Source: Kriegella aquimaris
GTDB taxonomy: Bacteria; Bacteroidota; Bacteroidia; Flavobacteriales; Flavobacteriaceae
Reading direction: 5' to 3'
NCBI RefSeq assembly: GCF_900103215.1
Contig: NZ_FNGV01000017.1
Span: forward strand, 1-64,000
Length of the DNA: 64,000 bases
Shown one piece after another: positions 36,404 through 45,934 of the stretch. How positions within the stretch are numbered: position 1 is the stretch's first letter; the number at the start of each line of letters is the position of its first letter. A program made the position numbers and the translations under genes. Under the pieces are notes generated by a model. The model was not told the DNA's origin. It saw only the letters and a program-made list of their open reading frames with translations, and did no database searches.

Positions 36404-36997
36404 ATGAAAAATATAATAGTTGCAATCTTTATTTTGTTCTTTTTGCCAATTCTAGCCCAAGAGGGAAAACTTGAAATCTTGCCCACTGATATTCAGATAA
36501 AAACTGCGGTTTTGCCTGCTCCAGACAGTGATAAACAGGGTGCGATGGTATATGGCTATAACGCCTCTGGTGAAATGGTCGTCTTGCGAGAAGGCACGAA
36601 TAACCTCGTTTGTATTGGTGATGACCCGGCCAAAGAAGGCATAAGTGTTGCGTGTTATTCTAAAGAACTTGAGCCTTTTATGAAAAGAGGTAGAGAACTT
36701 ACGGCTGAGGGTAAGAACACCAAAGAAAAACGCGAAATTCAGGGCGCTGAAGTAGCTGCCGGCAAATGGCAAATGCCAATCGTGCCAAGTATGATGTACG
36801 TTTATTACGGTAGCGATGAAGCTTATGACAAGAAAACGGGCGAATTGGGTGATGGTCAATACCGTTACGTTATTTATACCCCTTTTGCAACAAATGAGTC
36901 TACTGGCTTGCCTGCCAAACCCCATGAAAAGGGAATGCCTTGGTTGATGGATCCCGGTACATTTCGAGCGCATATAATGGTCGGGCCATTCAAATAG
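36404..36997 (+). CDS. Secreted protein of unknown function
   Basis: 197 residues from the ATG at 36404; the GTG three bases earlier is an alternative. The signal peptide (MKNIIVAIFILFFLPILAQ) is followed by a compact domain with AMVYGYNASGEMVVLREGTN, NLVCIGDDP and VACYSKELEPFMKRGREL. The C-terminus reads GMPWLMDPGTFRAHIMVG. I do not recognise a named family. Two cysteines may form a disulfide. The sterol-desaturase-like gene begins 44 bases downstream on the same strand, possibly in the same transcript. Confidence 0.7.
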   Translation: MKNIIVAIFILFFLPILAQEGKLEILPTDIQIKTAVLPAPDSDKQGAMVYGYNASGEMVVLREGTNNLVCIGDDPAKEGISVACYSKELEPFMKRGRELTAEGKNTKEKREIQGAEVAAGKWQMPIVPSMMYVYYGSDEAYDKKTGELGDGQYRYVIYTPFATNESTGLPAKPHEKGMPWLMDPGTFRAHIMVGPFK

Positions 36998-37041
36998 AAT
37001 AATTAAGATTTTCGTTGTAACTGAAAATGATAAATATCTAG

Positions 37042-38310
37042 ATGGATACGTACGCAAATGCGCTTTTATATGCCATTCCTTTTTTTATGTTACTGCTCGT
37101 TGTTGAAATTGCCTACGGGCATTTTGTGAAGAATCAAAAGCATAAAGTCATGGATTCTGTTTCGAGCATTAGCTCGGGCCTGACCAACATCATTAAGGAT
37201 TCATTGGGCTTAGGGTTAATTTTGGTTTCTTACCCCATTCTTCTTGAGTATATGGCCGTGACAAGTATAAAAGCAACTTGGGGCGTCTGGTTGGTTGCCT
37301 TTATTGTAATTGATTTTGCGGGCTATTGGAACCATCGGTTAAGTCATAAAATCAATTTTTTTTGGAATCAACATGTAATTCATCATAGTAGTGAAGAGTT
37401 TAATTTAGCCTGTGCATTGCGACAGTCAATTTCTAATTTGATTGGTTATTTCCCTCTTTTGCTGATTCCTGCTGCGGTAGTTGGTGTGCCTAATGAAGTA
37501 ATTGCCGTGTTGGCACCGATTCATTTATTTGCACAGTTCTGGTACCACACCCAACATATAGGTAAAATGGGATGGTTGGAATATATCATTGTAACCCCAT
37601 CACAGCATCGTGTGCATCATGCCATTAACCCTGAGTATATCGATAAGAATTTAGGTCAGATTCTATGTGTTTGGGATCGTTGGTTCGGTACCTTTCAAGA
37701 AGAACTTGAAGAGGTGCCTCCGCAGTATGGAGTGTTGAAACCTGCAGCAACTTGGAACCCTATTCATATTAATTTTCAGCACCTTTGGAGGTTGATTCAA
37801 GATGCTTGGCGAACGAAGCGTTATTATGATAAAATTAGAATTTGGTTTATGCCGACAGGGTGGAGGCCAGCGGATGTCAAAGAGAAGTATCCCGTGACAA
37901 TAATAACCGATGTATATGATTTTGAGCGTTATAATACGCCGTCTTCGTATATGTTCAAGGCATATGCTATATTTCAAATGTTGGCGGCAACCTTTTTTCT
38001 GCTCTTTATGTTTTTTAATTTTACGGCTATCGGTTTTGACGGACTCTTACTTTTTGCCGCTTTTGTTTTTATAGGAATCTACGGGTATACCAGTCTGATG
38101 GACCGTAGACCGTATGCTATTTGGATTGAGTTGGGGCGCAGTATCATGGGAATCTTATTTGTTTTGCTTACTGGAGATTGGTTCGGGGTCAATACTTTTT
38201 TGTCATGGGGGAGTATGCTCGTGGTTATTTATTTTTTGATTACGATATTCGGAGGGGTATACTTTACCTATTTGGAAAAAGACACCATCAATTCTTCCTT
38301 GATAACTTGA
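37042..38310 (+). CDS. Sterol desaturase/fatty-acid hydroxylase family membrane protein (AGMO-like)
   Basis: 422 residues with several membrane helices. It has the di-iron histidine boxes: HRLSH (98-102), HVIHH (111-115), HTQH (169-172) and HRVHH (189-193). The long C-terminal membrane region beyond the boxes is like that of TMEM195/alkylglycerol monooxygenase. Known: the family hydroxylates or desaturates lipids in membranes using O2. The lipid substrate is not predictable here. Confidence 0.9.
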   Translation: MDTYANALLYAIPFFMLLLVVEIAYGHFVKNQKHKVMDSVSSISSGLTNIIKDSLGLGLILVSYPILLEYMAVTSIKATWGVWLVAFIVIDFAGYWNHRLSHKINFFWNQHVIHHSSEEFNLACALRQSISNLIGYFPLLLIPAAVVGVPNEVIAVLAPIHLFAQFWYHTQHIGKMGWLEYIIVTPSQHRVHHAINPEYIDKNLGQILCVWDRWFGTFQEELEEVPPQYGVLKPAATWNPIHINFQHLWRLIQDAWRTKRYYDKIRIWFMPTGWRPADVKEKYPVTIITDVYDFERYNTPSSYMFKAYAIFQMLAATFFLLFMFFNFTAIGFDGLLLFAAFVFIGIYGYTSLMDRRPYAIWIELGRSIMGILFVLLTGDWFGVNTFLSWGSMLVVIYFLITIFGGVYFTYLEKDTINSSLIT

Positions 38311-38404
38311 TGTAGCTGAATGTGCCGTTTGATAAGATCTAGAATTTCAATTCCTCAACTAATAGAATATTAATGAAGAAGCACGCATTTACGAATCGAC
38401 TTCT

Positions 38405-38412
38405 TAAGTTTG
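38405..38412 (+). promoter_or_regulatory. Candidate -7 box for the creatininase-family gene
   Basis: TAAGTTTG matches TAnnTTTG and lies 18 bases before the ATG at 38431. A good -33 element is not visible. Confidence 0.35.
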
Positions 38413-38430
38413 TATAACTAAACCTAAAAT

Positions 38431-39192
38431 ATGAGACCATACATACTTGCCGAGACTAATTGGGAAGCCTTAAAAGACGCAAAATTCGATTTGGCAATTC
38501 TCCCATGGGGAGCTACAGAAGCGCACAACTATCATTTGCCTTATGGCACCGATATTATCGAGGCCGACCATCTTGCGGCAGAATCGGCCAGAATTGCATG
38601 GGATAAAGGGGGAAAGGTTGTTGTGCTTCCTACCATACCTTTTGGAGTAAATACGGGTCAGCCCGATATTTATCTCGATATGAATTTGAATCCGAGTACG
38701 CAATTGGCGATTCTCACAGATGTTGTTGAGGTTTTAAATCGACAAGGAGTTTATAAATTGTTGATTTTCAACAGCCATGGTGGTAATAACTTTAAACCTT
38801 TGGTACGTGAATTGGGATTGAAGTTTCCGAAAATGTTCATTAGCTTCTCGATGTGGCCCGATGCTTTGGATAAAACAAAGTACTTTGATGAAAAGGGTGA
38901 TCACGCAGATGAAATGGAAACAAGTATGTTACTTTATTTAAAACCTGAATTGGTATTGCCGAGGGAAAAATGGGGAGATGGAAAGGATAAGAAGTATAAA
39001 ATAAAATCTTTTTCTGAAGGATGGGTCTGGGCCGAACGCAAATGGTCGAAAATAAGTGAGGATACTGGCGTTGGTAATCCGCATAAATCTACCAAGGAAA
39101 AAGGCGAGCGATTCTTTAAGGACGTAACCGAGAAGATCGGAGCCTTCTTCTATGAGCTCTCTAAGGCAGATCTAGATGATCTTTACGAGTAG
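38431..39192 (+). CDS. Creatininase-family metal hydrolase
   Basis: 253 residues. The first metal-binding block is WGATEAHNYHLPYGTD, with Glu30, His32 and Asp41 aligned to known creatininase ligands. NSHGGN and DHADEMETSMLL supply the further His and Glu. The family includes creatininase, amidohydrolases such as FAPy deformylases, and mycofactocin MftE-type peptidases, so the substrate is open. It acts in the cytosol. It converges on the lipid-synthesis gene cluster. Confidence 0.9.
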   Translation: MRPYILAETNWEALKDAKFDLAILPWGATEAHNYHLPYGTDIIEADHLAAESARIAWDKGGKVVVLPTIPFGVNTGQPDIYLDMNLNPSTQLAILTDVVEVLNRQGVYKLLIFNSHGGNNFKPLVRELGLKFPKMFISFSMWPDALDKTKYFDEKGDHADEMETSMLLYLKPELVLPREKWGDGKDKKYKIKSFSEGWVWAERKWSKISEDTGVGNPHKSTKEKGERFFKDVTEKIGAFFYELSKADLDDLYE

Positions 39193-39258
39193 AATGAGTA
39201 GGACTTGGAGTTGCTGAAAAAAGCGCTTATAATGTAATTCGAGGCTCAGTAGGTCAAA

Positions 39259-39519
39259 CTATTTTCTGATTTCTTTATTCACCAACATCGTATATTGCTC
39301 CATCGCCTCTTCCCGGCTTATATTTTTGGCCTGAAACAAGGCATTGGCCTTGAAGGCGTTTATAAGCGGTGTTTTGCTTCCAGGGTTATTGAAGTTCTTG
39401 TTGGCTATTTTATAATAAGCGTAGAGTTTCAGTAAAAGATCTGCAGGCAAAGGGTTTGTATAGTTGTTTACAAATTCAACAGCCTCTAAAAAATCAGTAT
39501 TTATCTTTTTAGTCTTCAT
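39259..39519 (-). CDS. Acyl-CoA-binding protein
   Basis: 86 residues, a single four-helix ACBP domain: FLEAVEFVNNYTNPLP, LLKLYAYYKIANKNF and FKANALFQAKNISREEAM. The Lys-Leu-Tyr-Tyr positions bind the acyl-CoA head group. ACBPs carry long-chain acyl-CoA and are scarce in bacteria outside a few groups. It overlaps the 3' end of the psd gene by 11 bases, so it belongs to the phospholipid operon. Confidence 0.92.
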   Translation of the reverse strand: MKTKKINTDFLEAVEFVNNYTNPLPADLLLKLYAYYKIANKNFNNPGSKTPLINAFKANALFQAKNISREEAMEQYTMLVNKEIRK

Positions 39520-40183
39520 GATCTTTTCTCTCGATCGCGGCGGCTATGCAGGTCTTGGCGCCAATCACTTTTTGGTTTAATCGTACAGTTATCGCACAGT
39601 CTAAAGGTAAGAATAAGTCTACCCTAGAACCAAATTTAATAAATCCGGCATCTTCACCCTGTTGAACGTTTTCACCTTCTTCGGCATAGTTTACAATACG
39701 TCTTGCCATTGCTCCCGCTACTTGACGGTACAAAATGTCTCCAAATTTAGGCGTTCGCATTACTACAGTCGTACGTTCATTGTCAGTACTTGATTTAGGA
39801 TGCCAGGCAACCAAATATTTTCCTGGATGATATTTAGAGTATTTTATCTTTCCACTAGCAGGATACCGTGTGACATGTACATTTACAGGTGACATGAAAA
39901 TAGATACCTGTTTACGTCTATCGTGGAAGTATTCAGTTTCCTCGACTTCTTCTATAACAACTACTTTACCATCGACGGGAGCCAGAATTTCGTCGAAGTT
40001 CTTGATCGGATTTCTTTTTGGGTTTCTAAAGAACTGAAGAATTAAAATCAGTACCACCAAGGCCGTTATTTGAAGTGCCCAGCGTAACCAAGGAATTTCA
40101 ATATAAAATTGTGCTAATAAAACTGTGGTAGTGACCAGAAAAAAAGTAAGCAATATTATTTTTTGGCCTTCTTTATGAAACAT
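39509..40183 (-). CDS. psd: Phosphatidylserine decarboxylase proenzyme
   Basis: 224 residues from ATG 40183, the short Psd form. Two N-terminal membrane helices (about 8-48) precede APVDGKVVVIEEV and SPVNVHVTRYPASGKIKY. The self-cleavage site is Gly185-Ser186 in FIKFGSRVDLF, which gives the pyruvoyl cofactor. It makes phosphatidylethanolamine from phosphatidylserine at the inner membrane. It overlaps cdsA by 11 bases upstream and the ACBP gene by 11 downstream. Confidence 0.95.
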   Translation of the reverse strand: MFHKEGQKIILLTFFLVTTTVLLAQFYIEIPWLRWALQITALVVLILILQFFRNPKRNPIKNFDEILAPVDGKVVVIEEVEETEYFHDRRKQVSIFMSPVNVHVTRYPASGKIKYSKYHPGKYLVAWHPKSSTDNERTTVVMRTPKFGDILYRQVAGAMARRIVNYAEEGENVQQGEDAGFIKFGSRVDLFLPLDCAITVRLNQKVIGAKTCIAAAIERKDHED

Positions 40184-40976
40184 TGGCAATGATGTTAAGT
40201 GTTAAATAGGCAAAAGGCGCTGCAAATATTAAACTGTCTAAACGATCCAGCATTCCTCCATGGCCTGGCATGATGGCTCCACTGTCTTTTACGCCTGCGT
40301 CCCTTTTAAATTTCGATTCCACCAAATCCCCTAGACTACCTGCCACTACAATTATGGCAGCCAACGAGACCCATTGGGCTTGGTTAACGATTGGCTCATA
40401 TTTGGCCATGAAATAGGCTGCAGCCAATGTGAAAACTAAACCTCCAATAGCACCCTCCCAGGTTTTTTTTGGAGAAACACGGGGGAAAAGTTTTCTTTTT
40501 CCAAAAGCTCTGCCTACCAAATATGCAAATGTATCATTAATCCAGATGAGAATAAAGATACCCATAATCAGAAATTTTACAAAGTCATCGTTGGTATATG
40601 GAATCATTGTCAAAAAGATGCATCCTCCTCCTATATAGAAGAGCCCGATCATAAACTTTTGAAAGGTATTAAATAATTTTTCTTTTTTTGAAAATAGATA
40701 AAATAAGAGCGCAAAATTTACGGCTATAGTAACAAACAATAACACGTAGACCACGAACATGTCGTGTACAAAATAGATGAAGGCCCACCATAACGCCAGA
40801 TAGGCAATGAATATGTGGTATCCTTTTAGACCTACTAACCGTTTATATTCGTAGAGACAGGCAAGGCCAAAGACCATGAACAGAAAATCAAAGGCATCGG
40901 AACTAAGAAAGACAGCGGATAAAAGTAAAAAAATATACACTGCACCTGTGAGCGATCGCCTTAAAATTTCCCTCAT
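40173..40976 (-). CDS. cdsA: Phosphatidate cytidylyltransferase
   Basis: 267 residues with about eight membrane helices. The CDP-diglyceride synthetase signature is intact near the C-terminus (SLGDLVESKFKRDAGVKDSG, then PGHGGMLDRLDS). It makes CDP-diacylglycerol from phosphatidate and CTP, the common precursor of membrane phospholipids. With psd and the ACBP gene downstream, this is a lipid-synthesis block. The gene ahead (LUD protein) is 1 base away. Confidence 0.95.
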   Translation of the reverse strand: MREILRRSLTGAVYIFLLLSAVFLSSDAFDFLFMVFGLACLYEYKRLVGLKGYHIFIAYLALWWAFIYFVHDMFVVYVLLFVTIAVNFALLFYLFSKKEKLFNTFQKFMIGLFYIGGGCIFLTMIPYTNDDFVKFLIMGIFILIWINDTFAYLVGRAFGKRKLFPRVSPKKTWEGAIGGLVFTLAAAYFMAKYEPIVNQAQWVSLAAIIVVAGSLGDLVESKFKRDAGVKDSGAIMPGHGGMLDRLDSLIFAAPFAYLTLNIIANVS

Positions 40977-40977
40977 G

Positions 40978-41589
40978 CTATAGATCTTCCAATAATAAAA
41001 GATATAGATTCTTAGAGCTGCTTCCGTAGGTTAGAAAGTCATCTGAATTCTCATTGGTCGCCTGAAAATGTTTGAGCGTGGTTATATTGGCAGGTATATT
41101 ATGACCGTATTTCCTCTTAATGATTTTTAACCCTTCGCCAATAGATTCAACTAATTGGCTAGTGGTAGAAAAAACGATAATGTTATCAGGCAGTTCGTAT
41201 AATTTTTTTTCATGAAGTTGATTGGAGCACACTAAAATAGAGCCATTTTGGGCAATCAAATGCTCACATGTAGTAAAAAATACCTCGCTGTTTTTTGCCG
41301 AATTAACAAAGCTCAGGTTTTCCTTGGAAAATTTGTTCTCGAGCTTTGGATCCATTACAAAGAAAGGATAGTCTTGCCAATCATTTTCTTTTACGATGTT
41401 TTTTAAGGCCTGCGATACTTCGGCAAAAGAATCGCAATAAATAAACTTACCACCATTTTTTCTAAAATGGATGGTAAATTTTTCATCTACGGGCAAATCC
41501 AAATCAGGCATGTGTACCCCACGAGTTTCCGAAGTTTCTCTGGAAACCTTTTTCTTGCCACCGCCAAACAACTTGTCAAATAGCCCCAT
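40978..41589 (-). CDS. LUD domain protein (LutC/YkgG-like)
   Basis: 203 residues from ATG 41589 (MGLFDKLFGGGKKK); a TTG at 41640 would add a poor N-terminus. The LUD core (about 60-190) has GGKFIYCDSFAEVSQALKN, EVFFTTCEHLIAQNGSI and NIIVFSTTSQLVESIGEGL. LUD proteins are linked to lactate utilisation in other bacteria, but a stand-alone copy between ftsH and cdsA is typical of Flavobacteriia and its function is not established. Confidence 0.82.
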   Translation of the reverse strand: MGLFDKLFGGGKKKVSRETSETRGVHMPDLDLPVDEKFTIHFRKNGGKFIYCDSFAEVSQALKNIVKENDWQDYPFFVMDPKLENKFSKENLSFVNSAKNSEVFFTTCEHLIAQNGSILVCSNQLHEKKLYELPDNIIVFSTTSQLVESIGEGLKIIKRKYGHNIPANITTLKHFQATNENSDDFLTYGSSSKNLYLLLLEDL

Positions 41590-41652
41590 TTGAATAATTA
41601 ATAAACCCGCTAAATTAATACGTTCTTTGTTAAAGAACAACGATAAATACTG

Positions 41653-43656
41653 TTATTTATTTTCTTCGGTTTCTTCCTCAAGAGGCAAATCGTTTGTGTC
41701 TTCGTCATTTGAGAGTTTTTCTTGACCTTTTTTATCAAACACTTTGTCAAAAGGTCTCTTTCCGAAAATTTTCTCCAAGTCCTCTTTGAAAATAACCTCT
41801 TTTTCAAGCAAACGCTCGGCAAGTATAGTTAATTTGTCCTTGTTTTCTTCAAGTACTTCAATTGCCCTTTTATATTGATCCTCGATAAGAATAGAAATTT
41901 CCCGATCTATTTTTTGGGCAGTATCTTCACTATAAGGTTTAGAGAAGCCATAATCGGTCTGGCCCGATGAATCATAATAGGTAAGATTTCCGATTTTATC
42001 GTTAAGACCATATACGGTGACCATGGCCCTAGCTTGTTTGGTAACTTTCTCCAAATCACTAAGTGCACCTGTGGAGATTTGGTTGAAAATAACCTTTTCC
42101 GCGGCCCTACCACCAAGTGTAGCGCACATTTCATCTTTCATTTGTGCCGGGCGAACAATCAGCCTTTCTTCAGGTAGATACCATGCGGCACCCAATGATT
42201 GCCCCCTTGGCACGATAGTAACTTTTACGAGCGGTGATGCGTGTTCGAGCATCCAACTTACGGTGGCGTGCCCGGCCTCGTGATACGCAATCGTTTTTTT
42301 CTCCCCTGGCGTAATGATCTTATTCTTTTTCTCTAAACCGCCTACAATTCTATCTACGGCATCTAAGAAATCTTGCTTAGTTACTGCTTTTTTCTCTTTA
42401 CGAGCAGCAATTAACGCAGCTTCATTACAAACGTTGGCAATATCTGCACCGGAGAACCCAGGCGTTTGTCTTGCCAAAAAGTCAAGGTCTAAAGTCTCAG
42501 CCGTCTTAATGGGGCGTAAATGGACTTCAAAAATCTCTTTACGCTCGCGAATATCAGGAAGGTCGACATAAATTTGTCTGTCAAACCTACCAGCGCGCAT
42601 TAGGGCTTTGTCAAGTACATCGGCACGGTTGGTAGCTGCCAAGACAATAACATTGGTGTTGGTGCCAAATCCGTCCATTTCGGTCAGCAATTGGTTCAAT
42701 GTATTTTCACGCTCATCATTAGAGCCTGTAAAATTATTTTTGCCCCTGGCCCTTCCGATGGCATCAATTTCGTCAATGAATATGATGGCAGGCGACTTGT
42801 CTTTCGCTTGTTTAAAAAGATCACGCACTCTAGAGGCTCCGACCCCTACGAACATTTCTACAAAATCAGAACCTGATAAAGAGAAAAAGGGAACCTTGGC
42901 TTCACCGGCAACCGCTTTGGCTAATAAGGTTTTTCCCGTTCCTGGAGGCCCTACCAAAAGGGCTCCTTTGGGAATTTTACCTCCTAAAGAGGTATATTTA
43001 TCAGGGTTTCTTAAAAAGTCTACAATTTCCTCAACTTCTTCTTTGGCTCCTTCAAGGCCTGCAACATCTTTAAAAGAAGTACGGGTATCGGTCTTCTCAT
43101 CAAAAAGTTTCGCTTTTGATTTGCCAATATTGAAAATTTGTCCACCAGCACCACCGCCACCGCCGCCAGACATGCGACGCATCAAATAGATCCAGATACC
43201 TATAATCAAGATAAAAGGAAGGATACCCAATAAAAAGTCGCCCAAATAATTAGATTCCGTATCGTAATCGACAATGGTGTCTAGATTATTTTCTTGCTTT
43301 ATTTTCTTGATTTCATTTTCAAAATTCTGGAGATCTCCATAATCCAAAATATATTGAGGAACTATACCTGAAGATGGGAGGAACGGCTTTTCTGAAACAT
43401 CTTTATGTACACCTTTTTGAAGTGCCTCGTCTGTTAGAAAAACCTTGGCCTGCCGCGTATTGGTGATAATCAATATTTTACTGATATCACCATTTCTCAA
43501 GTACTCTTGAAGCTCGGAGGTAGTCGTTTTTTTTGTGTTGGATAGATTACCGCTGCCAAAAAGTTGAAAAGCGATTACTAAAACCAGAATAAGTCCGTAG
43601 ATCCACCACGAACTGAACTTGGGTTTTTTAGGATTTGTATTGTTATCTTTTGCCAT
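41653..43656 (-). CDS. ftsH: ATP-dependent zinc metalloprotease FtsH
   Basis: 667 residues. Two membrane helices (about 16-34 and 139-160) flank a small periplasmic domain. The AAA module has Walker A GPPGTGKT (236-243), FIDEIDAI and the SRH region. The zinc site is HEAGH (459-463). It degrades membrane and regulatory proteins at the cytoplasmic membrane. A run of six glycines after the second helix (164-169) is a flexible linker. It is flanked by rsfS upstream (9 bases) and the LUD gene downstream, and is probably in one transcript with them. Confidence 0.97.
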   Translation of the reverse strand: MAKDNNTNPKKPKFSSWWIYGLILVLVIAFQLFGSGNLSNTKKTTTSELQEYLRNGDISKILIITNTRQAKVFLTDEALQKGVHKDVSEKPFLPSSGIVPQYILDYGDLQNFENEIKKIKQENNLDTIVDYDTESNYLGDFLLGILPFILIIGIWIYLMRRMSGGGGGGAGGQIFNIGKSKAKLFDEKTDTRTSFKDVAGLEGAKEEVEEIVDFLRNPDKYTSLGGKIPKGALLVGPPGTGKTLLAKAVAGEAKVPFFSLSGSDFVEMFVGVGASRVRDLFKQAKDKSPAIIFIDEIDAIGRARGKNNFTGSNDERENTLNQLLTEMDGFGTNTNVIVLAATNRADVLDKALMRAGRFDRQIYVDLPDIRERKEIFEVHLRPIKTAETLDLDFLARQTPGFSGADIANVCNEAALIAARKEKKAVTKQDFLDAVDRIVGGLEKKNKIITPGEKKTIAYHEAGHATVSWMLEHASPLVKVTIVPRGQSLGAAWYLPEERLIVRPAQMKDEMCATLGGRAAEKVIFNQISTGALSDLEKVTKQARAMVTVYGLNDKIGNLTYYDSSGQTDYGFSKPYSEDTAQKIDREISILIEDQYKRAIEVLEENKDKLTILAERLLEKEVIFKEDLEKIFGKRPFDKVFDKKGQEKLSNDEDTNDLPLEEETEENK

Positions 43657-43665
43657 TATTTTTTT

Positions 43666-44043
43666 TTACTGATTAATGCTATTTTCCACTTCGATGACCT
43701 TAGCATCGCCCCAAAGACCTTCTATGTCATAGAATTCCCTAATATGTTTCTGAAAGACGTGAACTACCACGTTGACATAGTCCATAAGAATCCATTCGGC
43801 ATTATCTTCTCCTTCGATATGCCAAGGTTTGTCCTTGATAGCTTTGCTAACTGTTTTTTGGATAGATGAAACTATAGCATTTACATGCGTGTTGGAGGTA
43901 CCATTACAAATGATAAAGTAGTCACAAACGGTATTCTCTATTTCCCTAAGGTCAAGTAAATTAATGTCGATTCCTTTTACTTCCTCTATTCCTTGTAAAA
44001 TTAATGCAATTAACTCGTCTGCACTAGCTTTCCTTTTTTGCAT
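43666..44043 (-). CDS. rsfS: Ribosomal silencing factor
   Basis: 125 residues with the RsfS/Iojap fold: LRELENTVCDYF-like core (LREIENTVCDYFIICNGTSN), PWHIEGEDNAEWILMDYVNV and FQKHIREFYDIEGLWGDA. The last block is the clearest family signature. It binds uL14 on the 50S subunit and blocks subunit joining under starvation. First gene of the ftsH-cdsA-psd block, divergent from birA. Confidence 0.94.
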   Translation of the reverse strand: MQKRKASADELIALILQGIEEVKGIDINLLDLREIENTVCDYFIICNGTSNTHVNAIVSSIQKTVSKAIKDKPWHIEGEDNAEWILMDYVNVVVHVFQKHIREFYDIEGLWGDAKVIEVENSINQ

Positions 44044-44135
44044 TCAATAATTTTAGTTTGTACAAAGTTATTATTTTTTTGTTCTTTTACCCTAGTTTTT
44101 GACAATTGATTAAAGATTCACACTTCTGGGCTACG

Positions 44136-44867
44136 ATGCAAATAATCAAACTTAATGCCACGGACTCGACCAATGCCCACTTAAAAAAAATGTTGGTCGG
44201 CCAAACCCTCGATGATTTTACCGTCGTAGTTGCTTCCGAACAAACCAATGGAAGGGGGCAAATTGGTACTAATTGGACTTCTGAAGCTGGTAAAAACCTA
44301 ACTTTTAGCATTTTAAAAAAAATGAATGGTTTCGCCGTAGACCATCAATTTCTATTAAACATTTGTGTTTCTTTAGCTGTTTTTAATACTTTAAAAGCCA
44401 TCCACATTCCCGATTTAAGTATAAAATGGCCGAACGACATTCTGTCAGGTAGCTCCAAAGTTTGTGGTATTCTTATTGAAAACACACTTGCAGGAAATCA
44501 AATTCAGGCATCGGTAATCGGTATCGGACTGAATGTTAATCAAACCAACTTTACTAACCTTCCTAACGCAACTTCTATAAAATTGTTGTTAGGGCGAAGT
44601 TTTGATTTGGATGAATTATTGAACATGGTTTTAACGAATCTCGAAAAGATTTTTATTTCCTTGGAAAAAGGGGGTAACAATACGTTATGGACGGCGTATG
44701 AAAATGTGCTATTTCGAAAAAATAAGCCATCTACTTTTCAAAATGGAGCAGGAGATTACTTTATGGGTTTTATAACAGGGGTTTCGGAAATGGGAAAACT
44801 CTTGGTGACTCTCGAAGACGATGTTCTAAAAGAATTCAATTTAAAAGAGGTTAAACTTTTATACTGA
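44136..44867 (+). CDS. birA: Biotin--protein ligase, no DNA-binding domain
   Basis: 243 residues from the ATG at 44136; a TTG at 44106 would extend it. The catalytic domain starts at once (MQIIKLNATDSTNAHLKK), with the biotin/ATP loop NGRGQIGTNWTSEAG (38-52) and the KWPNDIL motif. No HTH precedes it, so it is a group I ligase without repressor function. It attaches biotin to carrier domains such as that of the pyruvate carboxylase at 58825. Convergent with the SRPBCC gene. Confidence 0.94.
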   Translation: MQIIKLNATDSTNAHLKKMLVGQTLDDFTVVVASEQTNGRGQIGTNWTSEAGKNLTFSILKKMNGFAVDHQFLLNICVSLAVFNTLKAIHIPDLSIKWPNDILSGSSKVCGILIENTLAGNQIQASVIGIGLNVNQTNFTNLPNATSIKLLLGRSFDLDELLNMVLTNLEKIFISLEKGGNNTLWTAYENVLFRKNKPSTFQNGAGDYFMGFITGVSEMGKLLVTLEDDVLKEFNLKEVKLLY

Positions 44868-44888
44868 TTAGTAAAACTTCAGAACTAA

Positions 44889-45281
44889 TTATACATTTTC
44901 AAGATTTTCAGATAATGTGCCCATGAAATTTGTAATAGGGTTTTTTATCATCATGGCCATCATGGCATTGAATTGTCCATCGAAACTTAGGGCAACCTCA
45001 CATGAATTTTCGCTTAAGGTTTTGATATCAGCGGTCAGGGTGAAAGGTAGTTTTTCACTTGCTGCACCAAGAATCAATTGACTATTAGGGGTTTCTTTCT
45101 TACGCTCAAGTACGATTTCAGGCATTCCTTTTAAGGCGAATAGAAATCGATCTTTGTTTAAGACTTCGAACTTATCGATAGTCTTGGGCATCAACTTTTC
45201 AAAGTTTTCTAGATTTGTAAGAAAATCAAAGACCTCTTTGTCGCTTTTGGCAATTACTTTTTTTTGGGTTTCTATAAACAT
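44889..45281 (-). CDS. SRPBCC-fold protein
   Basis: 130 residues. The pattern KVIAKSDKEVFDFLTNLENF at the start, LPFTLTADIKTLSENSCEV in the middle and a long C-terminal helix fits the START/SRPBCC (polyketide cyclase-like) fold, which makes a hydrophobic pocket. The ligand is unknown. It lies 4 bases downstream of pyrE on the same strand, so it is likely co-transcribed with it. Confidence 0.8.
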   Translation of the reverse strand: MFIETQKKVIAKSDKEVFDFLTNLENFEKLMPKTIDKFEVLNKDRFLFALKGMPEIVLERKKETPNSQLILGAASEKLPFTLTADIKTLSENSCEVALSFDGQFNAMMAMMIKNPITNFMGTLSENLENV

Positions 45282-45285
45282 AATA

Positions 45286-45927
45286 TTATGGGTGCCATTG
45301 TGAAGGATTTTTTCTCCACTCTAATAATGTATTCAGTTGATCATTCTTGATATAGCCGGTCGAACAGGCCTGCTGTACGAGGTGGTTATAATCACTCAGC
45401 GTATGTAGTTCGATCTCTTTTTTTTCAAAATTCTCTGAAGCCACGTCAAAGCCATACGTAAATATGGCCAACATGCCCTTGATTTTTGCTCCGGCCTCAT
45501 TAAGGGCATCCACAGCGTTTAAGCTACTTTTTCCGGTGCTTATTAAATCTTCAATGACGACTACGGTTTGATTTGCTTCTAATTGTCCTTCGATTTGATT
45601 TTGCCTTCCATGTGATTTGGCCTCGGGTCGTACATAGATAAAAGGAAGTCCCAAATAATCGGCTACCAACATTCCTATGCCAATAGCACCAGTGGCCACA
45701 CCTGCGATTATATCTGGTTTGCCATACAACGCTTCAACCTGCTTTGCCAACTCTCCACGTACATAGTTGCGAATGGCCGGATAGGAAAGTATTATTCGGT
45801 TGTCACAATAGATAGGAGATTTCCAACCTGAAGCCCAAGTAAAAGGATTTTCGGGTTTCAACTTAATTGCATTAATTTGCAACAGAAGCTCTGCTGTTTT
45901 TTCGGCGCTGTTTTTGTCTAAAATCAT
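45286..45927 (-). CDS. pyrE: Orotate phosphoribosyltransferase
   Basis: 213 residues from ATG 45927 (MILDKNSAEKTAELLLQINA); upstream in-frame codons cover the antisense of the NUDIX gene. GVATGAIGIGMLVADYLGLP and FIYVRPEAKSHGRQNQIEG are the OPRTase signature. The PRPP loop is VVVIEDLISTGKSS. It joins orotate to PRPP in pyrimidine synthesis. The ATG is 7 bases from the divergent NUDIX ATG. Confidence 0.95.
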   Translation of the reverse strand: MILDKNSAEKTAELLLQINAIKLKPENPFTWASGWKSPIYCDNRIILSYPAIRNYVRGELAKQVEALYGKPDIIAGVATGAIGIGMLVADYLGLPFIYVRPEAKSHGRQNQIEGQLEANQTVVVIEDLISTGKSSLNAVDALNEAGAKIKGMLAIFTYGFDVASENFEKKEIELHTLSDYNHLVQQACSTGYIKNDQLNTLLEWRKNPSQWHP

Positions 45928-45934
45928 TACGCAA

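Noticed and set aside
36452-37057. 201-codon minus-strand frame
   Set aside because: It is antisense to a gene with a clean signal peptide on the plus strand and matches no family.
42608-43189. 193-codon plus-strand frame
   Set aside because: It lies opposite the AAA module of ftsH, whose minus-strand frame is certain.
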